Shown here: positions 1 through 3,660 of the stretch, in pieces
Numbering within the stretch: the first letter of the stretch is position 1
How the letters are laid out: each line of letters begins with the position of its first letter
From: FEN-1297 sp046704565
GTDB taxonomy: Bacteria; Bacteroidota; Ignavibacteria; Ignavibacteriales; Ignavibacteriaceae
Assembly (NCBI GenBank): GCA_046704565.1
Contig: JBJKRP010000193.1
Span: 1-6,410 of the forward strand
Direction of reading: 5' to 3'
DNA: 6,410 nt
Program-made: the position numbers and the translations under genes
Notes under the pieces: model-generated
The model's input: the letters and a program-made list of their open reading frames with translations, nothing else
Told to the model about the DNA's origin: nothing
The model's database searches: none

Positions 1-2
1 AC

Positions 3-65
3 ACATACACATGCAGCTTCTGCATAGATTCGACCGTTGCCTAACAGCCGCTGGACTTTGAAATT
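3..65 (+). pseudogene. Upstream part of the radical SAM gene, interrupted by an in-frame TAA
   Basis: Read in the same frame as the gene at 66-995, this stretch gives TYTCSFCIDSTVA, a stop (TAA, 42-44), then QPLDFEI leading directly into the methionine at 66. The CSFC (codons 12-14 to 21-23) looks like the last two cysteines of a radical SAM CxxxCxxC iron-sulfur motif, and the residues on both sides of the stop read like one continuous protein. The true start and any N-terminal cobalamin-binding domain lie beyond the left edge. The first cysteine of the motif would fall on the codon at 0-2, but visible bases 1-2 are AC, which does not fit TGC or TGT. Either the gene is decaying or the sequence at this edge contains errors. 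Confidence is good for the frame continuity and moderate for calling it a pseudogene. Confidence 0.65.
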
Positions 66-995
66 ATGAAGGAGGATATACGGTTCCTGCTTACAAAATT
101 CAAGCGACCGCTTGTCGGCTGGCACGATCCTAATTTCGGAATACGGTTTAACCAATATATGGATGCAATTGAAGAGGTCGTCCCCGAAAATAGTATAGAC
201 TTTATTGCCGAAAGCAGCTTATCAATACTATCGGAGCCGCATGTAAAAAGGCTTAAAAAGAATGGATTCGGCGCCTTGCTGCCGGGCATAGAATCATGGT
301 TCGACCTCGGAAACAAATCCAAAACCGGAAGTCTTACAGGGATGGATAAGGTAAAGAATATAGCCGAGCAGATTAACATGATATTAAGGTACATTCCGTA
401 TGTACAAACTAATTTTGTTTTAGGACTCGATTCGGATAAAGGCGAAGAGCCGTTTATGCTAACCAAAAAATTTGTCGATATGACTCCCGGTGCATTCCCG
501 GGTTATTCTTTATTATCGGCATTTGGCAGAGCAGCGCCGATCAATCTTGAATACCAACAGTTAAACCGTGTTATCCCGTTCCCGTTCCATTTCCTGGATA
601 ATAATCATGCGATGAATATTAAGCCGAAGAATTATTCGTGGCAGGAATTCTATTCACATATAATTAATCTCGGTGAATATACATTTTCATGGAAGGCTAT
701 CGTTAAGCGATTGATAGCTACAAATGCCTTCATACCGAGGTGGATGAATGTCGTGCGTGCAGTATCAGAAGAAGGCTTCGGAAGAATCGCATTCAACAAA
801 ACAATCTTAAATAAACTTAATTCGGACTCTCAATTCCGCGATTACTTTGAACAGGAAACTACAGAGCTACCTCAGTTCTATCAGAATATTATTAAAAATG
901 AAATAGGACCATTGTGGCATTGGCTGCCGGATGGTGCATTATTCCATGACCAGAATGCTTACTTAAATGCTCAAGAGGAACGAATAGCAGTTTGA
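66..995 (+). CDS. Radical SAM protein, C-terminal portion (5' part interrupted and off-window)
   Basis: This is the open remainder of a radical SAM enzyme, a class that cleaves S-adenosylmethionine to start radical chemistry. Counting from the ATG at 66, HDPNF (20-24) matches the D-D-N-F-like strand after the cluster motif. PGIES (73-77) matches the GIE SAM-contacting strand, and NFVLGLD (116-122) matches the GxxxG-like strand late in the barrel. The region after about residue 150 is an accessory C-terminal domain I cannot name, rich in aromatic residues. The fragment lacks the cluster cysteines, which lie upstream of the stop at 42-44, so it could not be an active radical SAM enzyme alone. 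ATG 66 has no ribosome binding site; it is only the first ATG after the stop and unlikely to be a native start. The gene ends TGA followed at once by TAA. Gene 1025-2521, a second radical SAM protein, begins 29 bp later. Substrate unknown. Confidence 0.8.
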   Translation: MKEDIRFLLTKFKRPLVGWHDPNFGIRFNQYMDAIEEVVPENSIDFIAESSLSILSEPHVKRLKKNGFGALLPGIESWFDLGNKSKTGSLTGMDKVKNIAEQINMILRYIPYVQTNFVLGLDSDKGEEPFMLTKKFVDMTPGAFPGYSLLSAFGRAAPINLEYQQLNRVIPFPFHFLDNNHAMNIKPKNYSWQEFYSHIINLGEYTFSWKAIVKRLIATNAFIPRWMNVVRAVSEEGFGRIAFNKTILNKLNSDSQFRDYFEQETTELPQFYQNIIKNEIGPLWHWLPDGALFHDQNAYLNAQEERIAV

Positions 996-1024
996 TAAAA
1001 TAATTTAAGCTTTCAAATTAAACC

Positions 1025-2521
1025 ATGAACATTCTTTTAGTTTACCCCGAGTACCCCGATACATTCTGGAGCTTCAGATATGCGCTTAAATTTGTTTCCA
1101 AGGAAGCAAGCTTCCCGCCATTAGGTCTATTAACAGTCGCTTCGTTACTTCCGGCAGATTGGAATAAAAAGCTGGTAGATATGAATACAACAAAGCTGAC
1201 GGGCAAAGATATACTCTGGTCTGATTTGGTGTTTATCAGCGCTATGTCTGTTCAAAGCAAGTCTGCCGATGAAGTAATAAGCCGCTGCAGAAGCTTAAAT
1301 AGAAAAATAGCAGCCGGCGGTCCGCATTTTACAAGCAGCTATGAAAACTATGGCAATGTAGATTATCTTATTTTGAAAGAAGCCGAAATAACGTTACCTC
1401 AATTTATTCATGATGTAAATACCGTGAACTTAAAACATATTTATACAACTGATGATTGGGCTGACATTACAACAACGCCTATACCCGAGTGGGACTTAAT
1501 TTCGATAAAGAAGTATTCATCAATGAATCTTCAATACTCAAGGGGATGCCCGTTCGACTGCGACTTTTGCGATATAACTGTTCTTTATGGAAGAAGACCT
1601 CGTACAAAAACCGCGGAACAGGTAATTGCCGAGCTTGACGGGCTCTATTTCAGCGGCTGGAAAGGTCCCGTATTCTTTGTCGATGATAATTTTATCGGGA
1701 ACAAATCAAAACTGAAGAAAGAAATTCTTCCTGCAATTGCAGAATGGATGGAAAAAAGAAAGCATCCTTTTTACCTTAATACCGAGGCTTCAATAAACCT
1801 TGCCGATGACGAAGAACTGATGCGGCTGATGGTTAATGCAGGCTTTGAGGCTGTATTTATCGGCATCGAGTCGCCTGACGAAGAGAGCCTGCTTGAATGC
1901 AATAAGAAACAAAACAGGAACCGCGATTTATTGTCAAGCATAAAGAAGATTCAGAAGTTCGGTCTGGAAGTTCAAGGCGGTTTCATTGTTGGCTTTGATA
2001 ATGACCCGGTATCAATATTCGAAAGACTTACGGAGTTTATACAGGAGAGCGGAATTGTAACCGCAATGGTAGGGTTATTAAACGCTCCTAAGGGAACCAA
2101 GCTTGAGAAAAGACTGGAGAAAGAAGGCAGGATGCTTAATGATTTTTCGGGCAGCAATACCGACTTTTCAATTAATTTTGTTCCTAAAATGAATCTGGAT
2201 ACATTGCTTGACGGATATAAAAAAATCATAAATACAATTTACTCTCCCAAATATTATTACAAACGTGTAATTGGATTCTTAAAGGACTTTGAGCCGAAAA
2301 AAAAGAAAATATTCCATATAAACTTCAGTTATATAGAAGCTCTGGTAAAATCAATTTTTAAATTAGGTGTTGCCGGAAAGGAGAGGCTTTATTACTGGAA
2401 GCTTTTCTTCTGGTCGCTGTTTACAAGACCCAGGTTATTTTCGCTGGCAATCTTATTCACCATTTACGGCTTTCACTTTAGGAAAGTATCCGGCAGTTAT
2501 TTCTTGTATCAAAAGACTTAA
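1025..2521 (+). CDS. Cobalamin-binding radical SAM protein, DUF4070/HpnP-like
   Basis: A 498-residue, apparently complete class B radical SAM enzyme, probably a methyltransferase or related C-C bond-forming enzyme in the cytoplasm or at the membrane face. Residues 1-130 form a Rossmann-like B12-binding domain (opening MNILLVYPEY, FPPLGLL at 30-36, VDMN at 51-54, GGPHF at 98-102). It lacks the DxHxxG histidine, as many of these enzymes do. The radical SAM barrel follows: CxxxCxxC with Cys175, Cys179 and Cys182, FVDDNF at 218-223, GIES at 280-283 and GGFIVGFD at 318-325. The region from about 360 to the end resembles the DUF4070 domain found in the hopanoid C-2 methylase HpnP and many uncharacterised relatives. 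Residues 455-487 are strongly hydrophobic with interspersed basic residues, suggesting membrane contact. The start has no Shine-Dalgarno, which is common in the FCB group. It is probably co-transcribed with the interrupted radical SAM gene 29 bp upstream. I would not name it hpnP: the similarity is to the superfamily, and no hopanoid genes are visible. Substrate unknown. Confidence 0.88.
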   Translation: MNILLVYPEYPDTFWSFRYALKFVSKEASFPPLGLLTVASLLPADWNKKLVDMNTTKLTGKDILWSDLVFISAMSVQSKSADEVISRCRSLNRKIAAGGPHFTSSYENYGNVDYLILKEAEITLPQFIHDVNTVNLKHIYTTDDWADITTTPIPEWDLISIKKYSSMNLQYSRGCPFDCDFCDITVLYGRRPRTKTAEQVIAELDGLYFSGWKGPVFFVDDNFIGNKSKLKKEILPAIAEWMEKRKHPFYLNTEASINLADDEELMRLMVNAGFEAVFIGIESPDEESLLECNKKQNRNRDLLSSIKKIQKFGLEVQGGFIVGFDNDPVSIFERLTEFIQESGIVTAMVGLLNAPKGTKLEKRLEKEGRMLNDFSGSNTDFSINFVPKMNLDTLLDGYKKIINTIYSPKYYYKRVIGFLKDFEPKKKKIFHINFSYIEALVKSIFKLGVAGKERLYYWKLFFWSLFTRPRLFSLAILFTIYGFHFRKVSGSYFLYQKT

Positions 2522-2545
2522 TCCGTTTTTCATCCTTTTGCTCTA

Positions 2546-2576
2546 TTGAACTGCCTTTTCCCGATCCATATTTTTT
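2546..2576 (+). promoter_or_regulatory. Weak candidate promoter before the response regulator
   Basis: TTG at 2546-2548 is followed after 20 bp by TATTTTTT at 2569-2576, which matches the Bacteroidetes-type TAnnTTTG box at seven of eight positions. The box ends 3 bp before the ATG at 2580, so any transcript from it would have little or no leader. The region is T-rich, so a chance match is quite possible, and the gene could instead be read from the upstream radical SAM genes. No terminator hairpin is visible in the 58-bp gap. Confidence 0.25.
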
Positions 2577-2579
2577 TCT

Positions 2580-3266
2580 ATGAAAAAAATCAGACTGTTA
2601 TTGATTGAAGACAACCGGCTTCTGCACGATGGAATAATTTCAATACTCAATAGCCAGGATGATATAAAAATTATTTCCCCGGCTGTGGACAACGAAACTA
2701 ATATTTCCAAAATCAAGCAGCTTAAACCGGATATAATTTTACTGGACCTCGGTCTGCGCAGCCGAAGCAGTCTTAATATGGTTGAGACCGTAAAAAAAGA
2801 CTTTCCGGGTGCAAAGATTATTGTTATGGACCTTGCACCGGTGCAGAGCGATATAAACTTGTTTATAAATGCAGGTGCATCGGGTTTTATTTTAAAAGAT
2901 GCTGCACTTGAGGATTTTCTCTCTACAATCCGCACGGTTGCCGGAGGCTCAAAGGTGGTTCCTCCAAATTTAAACGAGTCTCTCTTTTCACAGATAGTTG
3001 AGAATGCACTTAAAGACGGCAAGAAAAAATTAATCAGTGCAGCCCGTATGACCAAACGGGAGCGTGAGGTAATTGAATTAATCGGCAATGGTCTCAGCAA
3101 TAAAGAAATTGCACAGAAGCTGTGCATCTCTACTTTCACGGTTAAAAGCCATATTCATAACATTATGGAAAAGTTTGCATTGCATACACGCCTGGAAGTA
3201 GCAAGCTTTTCGTATTCATCAGCGGAATTAAAAAAAATCCTAAAGGATTTTACGACTTCTAAATAG
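2580..3266 (+). CDS. Response regulator, NarL/LuxR family, with atypical receiver domain
   Basis: A 228-residue two-component-type DNA-binding regulator of normal family length. Residues 3-120 are a receiver domain with the acidic pair Glu10/Asp11, the phospho-acceptor position Asp56 and the conserved Lys106 (GFILKDA). Residues about 154-218 are a LuxR-type helix-turn-helix (MTKREREVIELI, LSNKEIAQKL, TVKSHIHNI). The pocket is unusual. The switch Ser/Thr that lies 28 residues after the acceptor Asp in NarL is Asp84 here (VMDLAPVQ), and the usual MP and G after the acceptor are Leu59-Arg60 and Ser64. I recall a subfamily with a shared MDLxPVQ motif, so this is probably inherited rather than damage. 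No histidine kinase is in the window, so partner and target genes are unknown. ATG 2580 has no Shine-Dalgarno. It lies 58 bp after the radical SAM gene and 20 bp before the small basic gene. Confidence 0.9.
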   Translation: MKKIRLLLIEDNRLLHDGIISILNSQDDIKIISPAVDNETNISKIKQLKPDIILLDLGLRSRSSLNMVETVKKDFPGAKIIVMDLAPVQSDINLFINAGASGFILKDAALEDFLSTIRTVAGGSKVVPPNLNESLFSQIVENALKDGKKKLISAARMTKREREVIELIGNGLSNKEIAQKLCISTFTVKSHIHNIMEKFALHTRLEVASFSYSSAELKKILKDFTTSK

Positions 3267-3276
3267 TAAATATCAT

Positions 3277-3280
3277 AGGA
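3277..3280 (+). promoter_or_regulatory. Ribosome binding site for the small basic ORF
   Basis: AGGA, continuing into AA, lies six bases before the ATG at 3287. It is the only clear Shine-Dalgarno at a gene start in this window and is the main support for the short gene and its start being real. Confidence 0.6.
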
Positions 3281-3286
3281 AATAAA

Positions 3287-3412
3287 ATGAGTAAAGGTCA
3301 AAACCAAAGAAAAAAATCCAAGAAAGAACCGGCTAAAACCATGAAAGAAAAGAAGGCAGCCAAAAGAGAAAAGAAGAATGAGGCTAAAAACCGCGGGCTT
3401 CTTGCCCGGTAG
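3287..3412 (+). CDS. Small lysine-rich basic protein, 41 aa, function unknown
   Basis: The frame runs from ATG 3287 to TAG 3410-3412 and starts MSKGQNQRKK. About a third of its residues are lysine, with further arginines and a patterned KEKKAAKREKK stretch at 20-30, ending RGLLAR. It has no cysteine, no signal peptide and no hydrophobic segment. Such a protein could be a flexible nucleic-acid- or ribosome-associated peptide, but that rests on charge alone. I have an impression of small proteins opening (M)(A/S)KGQ and rich in lysine in many bacteria, usually annotated as hypothetical; I cannot confirm homology here. Support for a real gene is the well-spaced AGGA, the close 20-bp spacing from the response regulator and a possible terminator hairpin at its end. 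It is probably co-transcribed with the regulator. Confidence 0.65.
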   Translation: MSKGQNQRKKSKKEPAKTMKEKKAAKREKKNEAKNRGLLAR

Positions 3413-3423
3413 TCGGTTTATTT
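3388..3423 (+). terminator. Candidate terminator hairpin overlapping the end of the small ORF
   Basis: An inner stem CGGGC (3394-3398) pairs with GCCCG (3404-3408) around a TTCTT loop. An outer stem AAACCG (3388-3393) pairs with CGGTTT (3414-3419), with a five-base bulge GTAGT (3409-3413) on the 3' side. The tail is TTTATTT (3417-3423). The stop codon at 3410-3412 lies inside the structure. The tail is short and partly within the outer stem, so termination strength is uncertain, but the position between the four-gene run and mfd is right. Confidence 0.4.
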
Positions 3424-3583
3424 AAACATCGCAGTTCAATTATCTTTTCCAACTCCTTCCACAACCCGGGGGGATTATTTGCCTAATTTGGAACATTTCA
3501 TCCGGGCAGGTTGAATAACAACCATTATTTCTATACTTATCCGTCAATTACTTGCGGGCGTGCTTAAAGCAGCTTAATTTATC

Positions 3584-3599
3584 ATGTATCTTATGTATC
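3584..3599. repeat. Two direct copies of ATGTATC, 9 bp apart
   Basis: ATGTATC occurs at 3584-3590 and again at 3593-3599, so the copies start 9 bp apart and are separated by TT. They lie about 27 bp upstream of the TTTG element of the candidate mfd promoter, where an activator could bind. In AT-rich sequence a repeat this short may be chance, and no regulator is implied. Confidence 0.3.
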
Positions 3600-3625
3600 A
3601 AACTTTAAAGAGTTTTTGGGGGTTA

Positions 3626-3656
3626 TTTGATTTTGTAACGCCCGGAATTAATTTTG
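3626..3656 (+). promoter_or_regulatory. Bacteroidetes-type promoter for mfd
   Basis: TTTG (3626-3629) is followed after exactly 19 bp by TAATTTTG (3649-3656), a full match to the TTTG / TAnnTTTG elements used by the primary sigma factor of Bacteroidetes. The box ends four bases before the ATG at 3661, placing the expected transcription start at or within a few bases of the start codon. That predicts a leaderless or nearly leaderless mRNA, which fits the absence of a Shine-Dalgarno. The match is visible; the promoter function and start site are inferred. Confidence 0.5.
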
Positions 3657-3660
3657 GCAG

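Larger units (their letters stand above)
3413..3660. other. Intergenic region between the small ORF and mfd
   Basis: These 248 bp hold no gene I can support: stops occur in the frames checked and no family-like peptide appears. Visible elements are the 3' arm of the hairpin at the left end, a six-G run at 3468-3473, a perfect short palindrome TGCTTAAAGCA at 3561-3571, a 9-bp-spaced direct repeat of ATGTATC at 3584-3599, and the mfd promoter at the right end. No tRNA, attachment site or insertion sequence end is seen. Confidence 0.6.

Noticed and set aside
42..44. TAA as a reassigned or read-through codon.
   Set aside because: TAA ends the intact gene at 2519-2521, so it serves as a normal stop here, and no recoding signal is visible near 42-44.
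71..75. GGAGG just after the ATG at 66, as a ribosome binding site for a restart.
   Set aside because: The codons following it at suitable spacing are not ATG, GTG or TTG; it simply encodes part of the continuous radical SAM frame.
41..466. Minus-strand open frame of 141 codons opposite the first radical SAM gene.
   Set aside because: It lies fully antisense to a frame with clear radical SAM motifs, and its translation is low-complexity and Ser-rich with no recognisable domain.
1025..2521. Naming the second radical SAM gene hpnP (hopanoid C-2 methylase).
   Set aside because: The domain order and motifs are shared by a large, mostly uncharacterised superfamily, and no hopanoid genes are visible nearby.
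2367..2549. Sixty-codon + strand frame overlapping the end of the DUF4070 gene.
   Set aside because: It is almost entirely out of frame inside the real gene, with no ribosome binding site or recognisable product.
2543..3139. Minus-strand open frame of 198 codons opposite the response regulator.
   Set aside because: The + strand encodes an unmistakable receiver plus LuxR domain; the antisense peptide resembles no family and has no supporting start signal.
3234..3251. Perfect hairpin AAAATCC-TAAA-GGATTTT near the end of the response regulator.
   Set aside because: It lies within codons, is mostly A-T pairs and is not followed by a U tract, so a terminator call is not supported.
3468..3622. 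Runs of six G (3468-3473) and five G (3618-3622) as a possible G-quadruplex.
   Set aside because: Only two runs more than 140 bases apart are present; four close runs would be needed.
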